Source: Flavobacteriales bacterium (GTDB lineage Bacteria > Bacteroidota > Bacteroidia > Flavobacteriales > UBA7430). Taken from it: a DNA stretch of 64,000 bases. A program made the position numbers and the translations under genes. The stretch covers positions 1 through 64,000 of the forward strand of contig JAKMFX010000018.1 of the NCBI GenBank assembly GCA_022425195.1, read 5' to 3'. The notes beneath the pieces were generated by a model, which saw nothing but the letters and a program-made list of their open reading frames with translations, did no database searches and was not told where the DNA came from. Positions 9,407 to 18,417 of the stretch are shown piece by piece; position 1 is the stretch's first letter; the number at the start of each line of letters is the position of its first letter.

Positions 9407-9766
9407 TTATGCAAGTTTTAATATGTCCGTTGGAGTATGGCAAACCACCGCCTTGTTCTCATACATGGCAAGGGGCGCTTTCAACAGGTTTGGATGGTTC
9501 TTAAGCATTTTAAACCATGCGTTGGTGCTAAATGTTCTCCCTCTGATGTTCTTTTGGTAGTAGGGATCCGCTTTGTTGATTAATTTTTTTGGATCTTCTT
9601 CTAGGGTATTTACAAATACCTGGAACATGGTACTTGATATTCTCACAGAACCCAACTCTTGCTTATTAATTTTATTCGTTATGGTGTGCGCATAGGATAA
9701 GGTTTTTCGATCCCTAGCATTTTCTTTGTTGTATAAAATCGTGAGTTCTTTTGAGCTTAGATGCAT
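9407..9766 (-). CDS. ArsC/Spx-like (thioredoxin-fold) protein
   Basis: A 119-residue protein resembling Bacteroidota ArsC-family proteins. It begins MHLSSKELTILYNKENARDRKT, and the PYYQKNIRGR and LLKAPLAMYENKAVVCHTPTD blocks match the ArsC/YffB fold. The active-site cysteine expected after the first strand is replaced by NKENARDR, so arsenate reductase activity is doubtful. The frame stays open upstream to 9841, but that extension is hydrophobic and contains a promoter-like TTTG-N20-TATATTAG, so I chose the internal ATG at 9766. Confidence 0.7.
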   Translation of the reverse strand: MHLSSKELTILYNKENARDRKTLSYAHTITNKINKQELGSVRISSTMFQVFVNTLEEDPKKLINKADPYYQKNIRGRTFSTNAWFKMLKNHPNLLKAPLAMYENKAVVCHTPTDILKLA

Positions 9767-9788
9767 ATTATTTACATATTGGTTGTTT

Positions 9789-9820
9789 CTAATATACCAA
9801 AAACGAATTAAATATGCAAA
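9789..9820 (-). promoter_or_regulatory. Candidate promoter of the ArsC-like gene
   Basis: On the minus strand TTTG (9817-9820) is followed after 20 bases by TATATTAG (9789-9796), close to TTTG-N19-TAnnTTTG. It would place transcription start about 15-20 bases before the ATG at 9766. Confidence 0.5.
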
Positions 9821-9860
9821 TAAAAACACCCCAATGATCATCGCATCCCTTTAAAATTAA

Positions 9861-10529
9861 CTATTCACAAGCCTTCCATAAAGTCTCATTGGGTACCGGT
9901 GCGATGATCTTAATGGGCTCTTTTTTTATGGGATGAATAAAGTTGATTTCTCTTGCGTGCAAACTTATAGATGCATCTTTGTTGGAGCGTTTGGCTCCGT
10001 ATTTTAAGTCACCTTTTATCACGGATCCCATATGAGAGAGTTGCACCCTAATTTGGTGGTGTCTGCCCGTAATCGGTTTCACTTCCAATAATGTGTATCG
10101 ATCTAAACTTTTTAAAACTTGGTAATCAAGTGTGGCTTTTAAAGCCCCATTTCCGGGTTTCAAATATGCCCTTGATTTATTTTTTTGTTGGTTTTTCAGG
10201 AGGTAATTCTCTAATCGATCACTTGTCTTGATAGGTTTGTTCTCGACCAAAGCCCAATATGTCTTTTGTATTTCTTTATCTCGAAAGAGCTGATTCATCC
10301 GAGATAAGGCTTTACTTGTTTTGGCAAACAAAACAATTCCGCTCACGGGCCTGTCCAATCGATGAATAACCCCACAGAATACATTACCGGGTTTGTTGTA
10401 TTTTTCCCTGAGATAGTCTTTTACAAAATCGGGTAGGGGTTTGTCTCCGGTCTTATCTCCCTGTACGATGTCACCTGACTGTTTGTTAATGACAATTAGG
10501 TGATTGTCTTCATATAAAACCTCAATCAT
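9861..10529 (-). CDS. RluA-family pseudouridine synthase
   Basis: A 222-residue RNA pseudouridine synthase. The RluA catalytic block GVIHRLDRPVSGIVLFAKT lies near residues 54-72, with the aspartate of HRLD as nucleophile. Later motifs include LLEVKPITGRHHQIRVQLSHMG, also characteristic. No S4 RNA-binding domain is present, as in the short RluA/TruC-like group. The ATG overlaps the panB stop by one base (TAATG), so translation is coupled. The target RNA position is unknown. Confidence 0.92.
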   Translation of the reverse strand: MIEVLYEDNHLIVINKQSGDIVQGDKTGDKPLPDFVKDYLREKYNKPGNVFCGVIHRLDRPVSGIVLFAKTSKALSRMNQLFRDKEIQKTYWALVENKPIKTSDRLENYLLKNQQKNKSRAYLKPGNGALKATLDYQVLKSLDRYTLLEVKPITGRHHQIRVQLSHMGSVIKGDLKYGAKRSNKDASISLHAREINFIHPIKKEPIKIIAPVPNETLWKACE

Positions 10530-11347
10530 TAATACTGTTCCTTATCACTGGGGAAGTCAACATTCTTAACATCCTTTACGTAGGATTTTATCGCCTGTGT
10601 AATGTCCTTGTAGAGAGAGAGGTATCTTCTTAAGAAACGCGGGCTGAACTCATGAGTCATGCCCAATAAATCATGCGTAACTAAAACTTGACCATCAACA
10701 TCTGCTCCTGCACCTATGCCTATGACCGGAATTTTTATGGATTCAGCAACTTTTTTAGCTAGTTGTGCAGGTATTTTCTCTAATACGATCGCAAAACAAC
10801 CTGTTTCCTCGAGTAATTTTGCATCTTCGATGAGCTTATGGGCTTCACCCTGATCATTTGCTCTTACGGTGTAAGTACCAAATTTATAGATGGATTGTGG
10901 GGTAAGGCCCAGGTGCCCCATAACTGGAATTCCTGCAGTGAGTATTCGGCGTATAGAGTCGATAATTTCTGCTCCTCCTTCTAATTTCACAGAGTGAGCC
11001 CCGGACTCTTTCATGACCTTAATGGCTGAATTTAGGGCTTCTATAGAATTTCCTTGGTAGGCACCAAAAGGTAAGTCGACGACCACCAAAGCTCGATCTA
11101 CCGCTCGTATCACGGAAGATGCATGATAAATCATTTGATCCAATGTAATTGGGAGCGTGGTTTCGTGACCTGCCATCACATTAGAGGCAGAGTCTCCAAC
11201 AAGAATGACATCAATCCCAGCAGCATCCACCATTTTAGCCATGGTAAAATCGTAGGCAGTAAGCATGCTTATCTTCTCACCGTCTTGCTTCATTTGTTGA
11301 AGTACGTTGGTGGTGATTTTTTTAAAATCTTTTTTATCTGCAGACAT
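10529..11347 (-). CDS. panB: 3-methyl-2-oxobutanoate hydroxymethyltransferase (ketopantoate hydroxymethyltransferase)
   Basis: Catalyses the first committed step of pantothenate and coenzyme A synthesis, transferring a hydroxymethyl group from methylene-tetrahydrofolate to 2-oxoisovalerate. The 272-residue TIM-barrel enzyme shows the metal-binding [12 protein letters not shown] segment, [20 protein letters not shown] and PVIGIGAG. Length is typical. It sits two bases downstream of the 434-residue secreted protein gene and overlaps the RluA-like gene, forming a three-gene minus-strand operon with no other pantothenate gene in the window. Confidence 0.96.
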   Translation of the reverse strand: MSADKKDFKKITTNVLQQMKQDGEKISMLTAYDFTMAKMVDAAGIDVILVGDSASNVMAGHETTLPITLDQMIYHASSVIRAVDRALVVVDLPFGAYQGNSIEALNSAIKVMKESGAHSVKLEGGAEIIDSIRRILTAGIPVMGHLGLTPQSIYKFGTYTVRANDQGEAHKLIEDAKLLEETGCFAIVLEKIPAQLAKKVAESIKIPVIGIGAGADVDGQVLVTHDLLGMTHEFSPRFLRRYLSLYKDITQAIKSYVKDVKNVDFPSDKEQY

Positions 11348-11349
11348 AG

Positions 11350-12654
11350 TTATTCTGTTTCAGGAATGAGTTCTTGATCAGCAATTGAATCTAACTTAAT
11401 GGAATCATTGCTTTTTATACTGTCTATCTTAAAAGAATCGAGATTTACTTTTTCAATGGGAAAAGAATCAAGATTTAGTGAGTCGAAAGAGATGGAATCA
11501 AGATTCAGTGAGTCAACATAATCCGTTGACAACAGGGTGGAGTCTGGAGATAGAAAAACAGTGTCACTTAAACAAAAGTGAGTTAAGATAGAGTCAGCAA
11601 ACAATTGCTCATCGGTGTTTTTGTCGATCACTTTTTGAAATAATTCCAATTCTAGCGCTTCAAAATGTGCTTTTACGCTTTGCATAGAGTCGGTCAACAA
11701 CTGATTTTCTATGCTTAACTGTCGGTTTTTGAGCGTATTGTCAATTAGTTTGTGACTTAAGTCCACCAATAAATCCACTTGATGGGTGTCAACTGCCGAT
11801 TTAATTACGGCATATTGCGTATTTTCTAGATCCAATTGCTCATTGATCAGACGCATTGCTTTGAGTTGATTTTCGAGTATTCGAATGGCATTTTGTAATT
11901 CCAGTGTCCTTGCATCCAATGATTGTTCAAGATCTATTTTTAAACTTTCATTTTCTTTTATGAGTGCTCTTATTTCATCGTCGGTCAGGTAGATTTTAGA
12001 TTGATCTCTGTACAGCTCATCTGCATAAACGTTTACATAATCTACACGGCCCTTTGTCTCTGGTCCAATGAATAGCCCAAAACTACCTTCTTCAATATCT
12101 TCTATGCGAAAGCTGTACACCAGAATACCGTTGATGAACACATCGTGATCAGAGCCATTGGTTCTAATATTGATCTCATTGTATTCGTTGATTCCTTTGA
12201 TGGCATTGTTTTTTATCCAACCATTTTTACCCTCAGTGGTAATGGTTTGATAGCGTCCATCAAGCAATTTTCGAATTCTAAATCGGTGTAGTTTATTGAT
12301 GTCACAGATCACAGCGGTTTGGCCGTCATTACTTGCTCTAAAAATCAAGCCTATACTTTGATTTATACTCTCAACAGGACCCAGCATAAGCGATGCTCTA
12401 AGACTAAAAGTGTTCAAGTCGTTTTCCCATTTTGCCATTACTGCATAAGGACTCTCTGTCTTTGTTCTGTTCATAAAGTATTCTCCTTTATCAAAAACAA
12501 AAAAATTGTCATTATTCGTAATAACGGGCCATATGTCATTCAACTCACTAAACGATTCCTCGAGCATCATCTGATTCAGCTTGATGTGAACCGTTTGCTG
12601 AGCAGTGGCTGAAAGGCCAGTGCAGAGTAAAAAGAAATACAACAGTTGTTTCAT
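11350..12654 (-). CDS. Exported protein with lectin-like fold, coiled coil and LDS-rich repeat tail
   Basis: A 434-residue exported protein that I do not recognise by name. Residues 1-18 form a signal peptide ending SATAQ. Residues about 20-215 look like a beta-sandwich of the 3-keto-disaccharide hydrolase/laminin-G type ([35 protein letters not shown]). Residues about 225-340 are rich in heptad leucines and glutamines, suggesting a coiled coil. The C-terminal 70 residues are low-complexity with repeated DS(L/I/F) and NLDS units. There is no T9SS domain. It heads the panB operon, perhaps only by position. Confidence 0.7.
   Translation of the reverse strand: MKQLLYFFLLCTGLSATAQQTVHIKLNQMMLEESFSELNDIWPVITNNDNFFVFDKGEYFMNRTKTESPYAVMAKWENDLNTFSLRASLMLGPVESINQSIGLIFRASNDGQTAVICDINKLHRFRIRKLLDGRYQTITTEGKNGWIKNNAIKGINEYNEINIRTNGSDHDVFINGILVYSFRIEDIEEGSFGLFIGPETKGRVDYVNVYADELYRDQSKIYLTDDEIRALIKENESLKIDLEQSLDARTLELQNAIRILENQLKAMRLINEQLDLENTQYAVIKSAVDTHQVDLLVDLSHKLIDNTLKNRQLSIENQLLTDSMQSVKAHFEALELELFQKVIDKNTDEQLFADSILTHFCLSDTVFLSPDSTLLSTDYVDSLNLDSISFDSLNLDSFPIEKVNLDSFKIDSIKSNDSIKLDSIADQELIPETE
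11390..11530. repeat. Degenerate repeats encoding NLDS-type units
   Basis: Imperfect short direct repeats (for example two copies of AATCAAGATTYAGTGAGTC at about 11464 and 11500) encode the NLDS and DSI units of the preceding protein's tail. They suggest expansion by slippage or unequal exchange. Confidence 0.6.
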
Positions 12655-12909
12655 AGGTGGTTTTAATCTTTTACAATAAGCGTTAACAAAAGTAAGAAAA
12701 TATTAGACCTAGCTGTAAATGATTTTAAAACCAATTTGCTTGGCCAAGGGCATGTCTACTGTAGTGATCTGTAAGGGGGCTGCTAATTATCATTATCAGA
12801 ATCGTTATTAAAGGATAAAATCAGACATCCTGTCATTTATTCTGCCATGTTTTATCAAAAATCTGTCAAATCATGACTATTTAAAGCATTTAAACATACA
12901 TTTTTTCAA

Positions 12910-12924
12910 TGGCACAAAGATTGT
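12910..12924 (+). promoter_or_regulatory. Sigma-54-like -24/-12 promoter of dnaK
   Basis: TGGCAC-AAAGA-TTGT matches the sigma-54 consensus TGGCAC-N5-TTGC in every position but the last, with GG and the second G exactly 12 bases apart. Predicted start is near 12935, downstream of an alternative ATG at 12928 and upstream of the ATG at 12970. No activator gene is adjacent. Confidence 0.5.
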
Positions 12925-12969
12925 CTTATGCTGATTGAAAATAACAAGAAATTAATTAAACGTAAAGAT

Positions 12970-14862
12970 ATGAGTAAAATTATCGGAATTGACTTGGGAA
13001 CAACAAACTCATGTGTATCGGTAATGGAAGGTAACGAGCCTGTAGTTATCGCTAACGCGGAAGGAAAAAGAACAACACCATCTATAGTTGCATTTGTAGA
13101 AGGTGGAGAGCGTAAGGTTGGTGATCCCGCAAAGCGTCAGGCAATTACCAACCCTCAAAAAACGATTTATTCGATAAAGCGTTTTATGGGGGAGTCCTTT
13201 GACAATTGTGCTAAGGAGATTAAGAATGTGCCCTACACGATCGCAAAAGGTGACAACAACACGCCAAGAGTAGATATTGATGGGCGTTTGTACACGCCTC
13301 AAGAGATTTCTGCAATGGTTCTTCAGAAAATGAAAAAAACAGCTGAAGAATATTTAGGGCAAGAAGTATCAGAAGCTGTAATTACAGTTCCTGCCTACTT
13401 TAATGATGCTCAAAGACATGCCACTAAAGAAGCAGGTGAAGTTGCAGGACTCAAAGTTCGTCGTATCATTAACGAACCTACTGCTGCTGCATTGGCATAT
13501 GGTTTGGATAAAAAAGATAAAGATGTAAATATCGCAGTATTCGACCTCGGGGGTGGTACGTTCGATATTTCTATTCTTGAATTGGGTGATGGTGTTTTTG
13601 AAGTAAAATCTACGAATGGAGACACACACCTAGGTGGTGATGACTTTGATCAAGTGATTATCGATTGGTTGGCTGAAGAATTTAAAGCGGAAGAATCGAT
13701 TGACTTACGTGATGATGCGATGGCACTTCAGCGTTTGAAAGAAGCTGCTGAGAAAGCAAAAGTAGAATTGTCTTCTTCTACGCAAACAGAAATTAACCTA
13801 CCTTATGTAACTGCTACGGCTTCTGGTCCTAAGCACTTGGTGAGAACGCTGACACGTTCTAAGTTTGAGCAAATCGCCGACTCATTGATACAGCGTTCTC
13901 TTGCGCCATGTAAGAAGGCTTTGGCTGATTCTGGATTAGATAAAAATGAGATTGATGAGGTGATTTTAGTTGGAGGATCTACTCGTATCCCTGCCATCCA
14001 AGCCATTGTAGAAGAATTCTTTGGCAAGAAGCCTTCAAAAGGAGTTAATCCAGATGAAGTAGTCGCGATTGGTGCAGCCATTCAAGGTGGTGTTTTAACA
14101 GGAGAAGTAAAAGACGTTCTTTTGTTAGACGTGACTCCATTATCATTGGGTATTGAGACGATGGGTGCTGTATTTACAAAGCTAATTGATGCCAATACAA
14201 CCATTCCTACCAACAAGTCTCAAGTATTTTCGACAGCGGCTGACAATCAGCCTGCCGTAGACATTCACGTGCTCCAAGGAGAGCGTTCTATGGCAGCAGA
14301 TAACAAAACCATAGGTCGTTTCCAATTGGCAGACATTCCTCCTGCACAAAGAGGAGTTCCGCAAATTGAAGTTACTTTTGATATTGATGCCAACGGAATC
14401 ATGAAGGTTTCCGCTAAAGATAAATCAACAGGAAAAGAACAGCACATAAAGATTGAATCATCATCAGGATTGACGGATGAAGAGATTCAGAAAATGCGTG
14501 ATGAGGCAAAAGCCAATGAAGATTCTGATAAAGAAGCAAAAGAGAAAGTTGATAAGTTGAATGCAGCCGATCAAATGATTTTCCAAACTGAAAAGCAGAT
14601 TGCTGAGTTTGGGGATAAGTTGCCAGCTGACAAAAAACAACCGATCGAAGATGCCATCGCAGAATTGAAAAAAGCACATGCTGCTCAAGATCTTGCAGCC
14701 ATTGATACGTCAATGGAAGCTTTAAATCAAATCTTCCAAGCTGCATCACAGGAAATGTATGCTCAGTCTAACGAAGGAGGTCCTGAAGCACAAGCAGGGG
14801 GTCAAGAGGCAGAACCGGCAACGGATGATGTAACAGATGTTGATTTTGAAGAAGTGAAATAA
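12970..14862 (+). CDS. dnaK: Chaperone protein DnaK (Hsp70)
   Basis: ATP-dependent Hsp70 chaperone of 630 residues. It begins [18 protein letters not shown], the phosphate-1 motif; [16 protein letters not shown] is phosphate-2 and [13 protein letters not shown] the adenosine motif. The substrate-binding domain starts near [13 protein letters not shown] and the C-terminus ends acidic (TDVDFEEVK), the EEVK tail contacting co-chaperones in other bacteria. An in-frame ATG at 12928 would add an unconserved lysine-rich leader and lies before the predicted transcription start, so 12970 is preferred. No grpE or dnaJ is adjacent. A strong terminator follows at 14888. Confidence 0.98.
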   Translation: MSKIIGIDLGTTNSCVSVMEGNEPVVIANAEGKRTTPSIVAFVEGGERKVGDPAKRQAITNPQKTIYSIKRFMGESFDNCAKEIKNVPYTIAKGDNNTPRVDIDGRLYTPQEISAMVLQKMKKTAEEYLGQEVSEAVITVPAYFNDAQRHATKEAGEVAGLKVRRIINEPTAAALAYGLDKKDKDVNIAVFDLGGGTFDISILELGDGVFEVKSTNGDTHLGGDDFDQVIIDWLAEEFKAEESIDLRDDAMALQRLKEAAEKAKVELSSSTQTEINLPYVTATASGPKHLVRTLTRSKFEQIADSLIQRSLAPCKKALADSGLDKNEIDEVILVGGSTRIPAIQAIVEEFFGKKPSKGVNPDEVVAIGAAIQGGVLTGEVKDVLLLDVTPLSLGIETMGAVFTKLIDANTTIPTNKSQVFSTAADNQPAVDIHVLQGERSMAADNKTIGRFQLADIPPAQRGVPQIEVTFDIDANGIMKVSAKDKSTGKEQHIKIESSSGLTDEEIQKMRDEAKANEDSDKEAKEKVDKLNAADQMIFQTEKQIAEFGDKLPADKKQPIEDAIAELKKAHAAQDLAAIDTSMEALNQIFQAASQEMYAQSNEGGPEAQAGGQEAEPATDDVTDVDFEEVK

Positions 14863-14887
14863 CTTAATTAAATTCGAGATACACCAC

Positions 14888-14920
14888 AAAAGCCGCTCAA
14901 CATTGAGCGGCTTTTGTTTT
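14888..14920 (+). terminator. Rho-independent terminator of dnaK
   Basis: A 13-bp perfect stem (AAAAGCCGCTCAA, 14888-14900, with its complement at 14903-14915) with a very short loop is followed by TTTTG and T-runs. It lies 25 bases after the dnaK stop. Confidence 0.92.
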
Positions 14921-14926
14921 TTAATT

Positions 14927-14934
14927 TATATTTG
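14927..14934 (+). promoter_or_regulatory. Candidate -7 element of rarA
   Basis: TATATTTG, an exact -7 match, lies 20 bases before the rarA ATG. A TTG at 14903 with 21-base spacing falls inside the dnaK terminator stem and could serve as -33. Confidence 0.5.
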
Positions 14935-14954
14935 ATACAGCATAATAAACACCT

Positions 14955-16229
14955 ATGAATAAGCCTTTAGCAGAGCGGTTACGTCCAAAAAATATTGAAG
15001 AGTACATTGGGCAATCTCACCTTGTGGGAAAGGATACAGTGTTTCGTCAAGCGATGGAATCGGGCGTCTTACCTTCCCTAATCTTGTGGGGGCCTCCTGG
15101 AGTTGGGAAAACGACTTTGGCACAAATCATTGCTCAACAACTCAATAGGGATATATACACGCTTAGCGCCATCAATTCAGGGGTAAAAGATGTTCGTGAA
15201 GTTATTGAAAAGGCCAAGGGCAGAGGTTTGTTCGGAACCGACAGCCCAGTTTTGTTCATTGATGAGATTCATCGTTTCAGTAAGTCTCAACAAGATTCAC
15301 TTCTAGGGGCGGTAGAGACCGGAATCGTGACGCTTATTGGTGCCACTACAGAGAATCCCTCTTTTGAAGTGATTCCGGCCTTACTTTCTCGATGTCAGGT
15401 ATACACCCTGGAGCATTTTTCCAAAGAGGATCTAAGGAATTTATTGGTCAGGGCTATTGCTGAAGATGAGAAATTGGCAAAGAAAGACATAAGCCTAAAT
15501 GAAGACAAAGCACTTTTACGACTTTCAGGAGGTGATGCACGTAAATTGTTAAACATTTTTGAACTGATTGTAAACGCAGAGGCAACAAACAAGGTGGTGG
15601 TGGACGATGCTTTGGTTAATCGTCATGCGCAACAAGTCATCGCTTCTTATGATAAGGGTGGTGCGCAACATTATGATATTGCTTCAGCGCTAATAAAATC
15701 CATTCGAGGAAGTGATCCCAACGCAGCGGTGTATTGGTTAGCACGAATGATTGAAGGTGGAGAGGATGTGAAATTTATTGCCAGGCGCTTGCTGATATCA
15801 GCAAGTGAAGATATTGGCAACGCCAATCCTACAGCATTGATTATGGCAAACAACTGTTTTCAGGCGGTGACCAGTATAGGAATGCCAGAGAGTAGAATTA
15901 TCCTAGCTCAATGTGTAACCTACTTGGCAAGTTCTGAAAAGAGTAATTCTGCCTATAGTGCAATCAATAAAGCACAAGTTGCCGTTAAACAAACAGGTTC
16001 CTTATCCGTTCCATTACATTTGAGAAATGCCCCTACCCAATTAATGAAGGATTTGGATTACGGAAAGGATTACAAATATGCCCATGATTTTACTGATCAT
16101 TTTATAAATCAAGAGTTTTTCCCAACCGAACTCATTGGTCAAAAGTTTTTTGAACCGGGCAACAATTCTCGTGAAACCCATATGCGAACCTTTTTAAAAG
16201 ATCGTTGGAAGGACAAGTATTCTTATTAA
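14955..16229 (+). CDS. rarA: Replication-associated recombination protein RarA (MgsA) AAA ATPase
   Basis: A 424-residue clamp-loader-like AAA+ ATPase that acts at stalled replication forks. It begins with LAERLRPKNIEEYIGQSHLVG, a conserved family start. Walker A GPPGVGKTT lies near residues 45-53, Walker B is LFIDEIHRF, and sensor 1 is GATTENPSFEV. The C-terminal tetramerisation region contains SEDIGNANPTALIMANN. Length is normal for the family. It is transcribed alone. Confidence 0.96.
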   Translation: MNKPLAERLRPKNIEEYIGQSHLVGKDTVFRQAMESGVLPSLILWGPPGVGKTTLAQIIAQQLNRDIYTLSAINSGVKDVREVIEKAKGRGLFGTDSPVLFIDEIHRFSKSQQDSLLGAVETGIVTLIGATTENPSFEVIPALLSRCQVYTLEHFSKEDLRNLLVRAIAEDEKLAKKDISLNEDKALLRLSGGDARKLLNIFELIVNAEATNKVVVDDALVNRHAQQVIASYDKGGAQHYDIASALIKSIRGSDPNAAVYWLARMIEGGEDVKFIARRLLISASEDIGNANPTALIMANNCFQAVTSIGMPESRIILAQCVTYLASSEKSNSAYSAINKAQVAVKQTGSLSVPLHLRNAPTQLMKDLDYGKDYKYAHDFTDHFINQEFFPTELIGQKFFEPGNNSRETHMRTFLKDRWKDKYSY

Positions 16230-16396
16230 GCAACTTATTTAAATCCCATTAATACCTTTCTATTTATCTAGACTTATTATTGATAAATACACTTATGTAA
16301 TTTATATAATATATATTTATATATTTGTTTTTATTGTTCTAATGACGCCAATAATTAGCGATATTTTCAATTATTAATATTGTAATTACATGCTTC

Positions 16397-18346
16397 GTGT
16401 TTATCAACAAAAGGTGTTTTTATTTCTTAGCTTTTCTGCTAATTCCCTTTTTAAGTTCGATGTCAAAGGACTTGGTCATTGAAAAGAATTATAATGGAAA
16501 GCTTTTTATTGCTGAGCATATATCCATGCTCAGAGAGGTTCATTCAGAAGTTGCTAATGGTTTTATTCCCGATGATCAGGAAGATTGGGTCCCCTTAGAA
16601 GATTCCGTTTTAAGTGGAGGTTATGGTCAAGTTTATTGGTTCAAACTCAAAATTACCAACCACGCTTCTAACCAATTTTTAGTCCTTAAAGATGGGACGA
16701 TAGACTACCTAGATGTGTTTTTTGTAAAAGATTCTACCCTAATAAGGCAGGTTTCTTCTGGAGATCAAAGACCCTTTAACACCAGAGATGTAAAGGTTTA
16801 TGATTTTGTCTACAAACTACCCATGGATTCTTTTGAATGCTACATTCTGATTAAAAATGGGGTTGACTTTAAAAGCTGTTTGTATGTGAGTTCATTTCAA
16901 CATCTCATTGAGCAATTTCAAAATTCTAATTTGCTGTGGGGAGGATATATTGGGATTTTGTTTGTTCTTATTTTTTATAATTTTTTTATTTACCTCTCTA
17001 CCAAAGAAAAAGCCATGCTATGGTATGTGTTTTATTTGATAACGCTGATTATTTCATCTAGTGGCATAAAGGGGATTGCTTTTCAGTATCTCTGGCAGGA
17101 TAAAGCTTTCATCAACTCTTTTCTCCCATCATTCACAAGTATGTATTTAATCGTAATGATCTTGTTTGTAAACGCTTTGTTGCAAATTAAAAAATACGAT
17201 CACAAGGCTTTTTCAATATTAAAGGGGTTTATAGGCCTTTATTTACTGAGCATTGTATTGAATTTTATTGGGTTTATTCAGGTGTGGTTGATCATTCAAT
17301 TCTCATCCATTTTGTTATCAGCATATTTGTTTGTTTTGGGATTTAAAATTCATTTAAAGGGGCAGCCAGTAGCCAAATATTTCCTATTAACATGGTCTTT
17401 ACATCTTTTTCTAATTATTCTGTTTGTTTTTCAACTGAAGGGATATATGTACTATCACCCTTTTTTGATCAACGGCTTATTCATCGGTTCTGCATTGGAG
17501 GCCACTCTCTTGTCCATGGTTGTGGGCTATAAAATCAGGGTCCTTCGCTTTCAAAAAGAAGCTGCTGAGAATCGGGAAATCTCAAAACACAAAGAACAAT
17601 ACATGTTTTTAAGAGAACAGGCACATGAAATCCAAAACCCGATTTACTTTGTTTCCAATTATGTAGGGGTGTTGGATCGCAACTTTGCGTACATGAGTAA
17701 ATTATTGCTTTTGTATAGAGAATTTAGGGAGTGTAAAAAAAATTCAAACCTTAAAAAGCAGGAAATCATAAAATTCGAAAAAGCCATTCATTTAAAAACC
17801 GTGACAAAGGAATTTTTTGATGGTCTGAAATCAGTTCAATTGGCCATTAATAGGGTAGAAAATATTTCAAAAAATTTCTTGACACACAGCCAACAAAAAC
17901 AATCTTTTAACATCAATAAATGCCTTAAAGAAACACTGGCGATAATACGATTGAATCTCAAAGATTCAATTACAATCCGCGAGGATTTAGAAGAGCTGAA
18001 TTTGTTTCAAGGAGTACCCGTTCGCTTAGAGCAAGTTTTTATGAATCTCCTTAAAAATGCCCTTGAAGCCATTCAGGAGAAAGTATTACTCAAGAATGAA
18101 TATGTTATTGTTAAAACCTCACAATCCCATCATCAAATTTGTATTGAAATTTCGGATTCTGGTGTGGGAATGAGTGCGGATACCCAACAGAAAATATTCA
18201 GTGATGACTTTACCACCAAACCTAAAGGTAAAGGAGTAGGCATGGGACTTTGTAAGCGCATTATTGAAGAACATTGTGGTGCTATTGAGATTTTTTCAGT
18301 TTTGGGCAAAGGGACAAAAGTTTCGATTTACCTAGACACAACATAA
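16397..18346 (+). CDS. 7TM-DISM sensor histidine kinase
   Basis: A 649-residue membrane sensor kinase. It has a signal peptide (about 1-22), a periplasmic sensing domain of the 7TMR-DISM type (about 25-165), seven hydrophobic helices (about 177-385), then a cytoplasmic kinase core. The H-box is QAHEIQNPIYF with His near residue 409; the N box is QVFMNLLKNALEAIQ, G1 is DSGVGMS and G2 is GKGVGMGLCKRI. No response regulator gene is adjacent. Translation appears to start on GTG at 16397, because an ATG at 16390 is in another frame; an ATG at 16460 would remove the signal peptide. The signal is unknown. Confidence 0.85.
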   Translation: MFINKRCFYFLAFLLIPFLSSMSKDLVIEKNYNGKLFIAEHISMLREVHSEVANGFIPDDQEDWVPLEDSVLSGGYGQVYWFKLKITNHASNQFLVLKDGTIDYLDVFFVKDSTLIRQVSSGDQRPFNTRDVKVYDFVYKLPMDSFECYILIKNGVDFKSCLYVSSFQHLIEQFQNSNLLWGGYIGILFVLIFYNFFIYLSTKEKAMLWYVFYLITLIISSSGIKGIAFQYLWQDKAFINSFLPSFTSMYLIVMILFVNALLQIKKYDHKAFSILKGFIGLYLLSIVLNFIGFIQVWLIIQFSSILLSAYLFVLGFKIHLKGQPVAKYFLLTWSLHLFLIILFVFQLKGYMYYHPFLINGLFIGSALEATLLSMVVGYKIRVLRFQKEAAENREISKHKEQYMFLREQAHEIQNPIYFVSNYVGVLDRNFAYMSKLLLLYREFRECKKNSNLKKQEIIKFEKAIHLKTVTKEFFDGLKSVQLAINRVENISKNFLTHSQQKQSFNINKCLKETLAIIRLNLKDSITIREDLEELNLFQGVPVRLEQVFMNLLKNALEAIQEKVLLKNEYVIVKTSQSHHQICIEISDSGVGMSADTQQKIFSDDFTTKPKGKGVGMGLCKRIIEEHCGAIEIFSVLGKGTKVSIYLDTT

Positions 18347-18417
18347 TTTGGTCAATTTAATGTTGTGAAATATAAATTTAATATATTTAATAAGGTAAGT
18401 ACATATTCATATATGAT

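Noticed and set aside
12928-12969. Upstream in-frame ATG for dnaK
   Set aside because: It adds an unconserved lysine-rich leader and lies before the transcription start predicted by the -24/-12 element.
488-18346. LuxR-type regulator (488-1159) and 7TM histidine kinase (16397-18346) as a two-component pair
   Set aside because: They lie 15 kb apart, and the kinase has a HEIQNP H-box of the HisKA type, whereas NarL-type regulators usually pair with HisKA_3 kinases.
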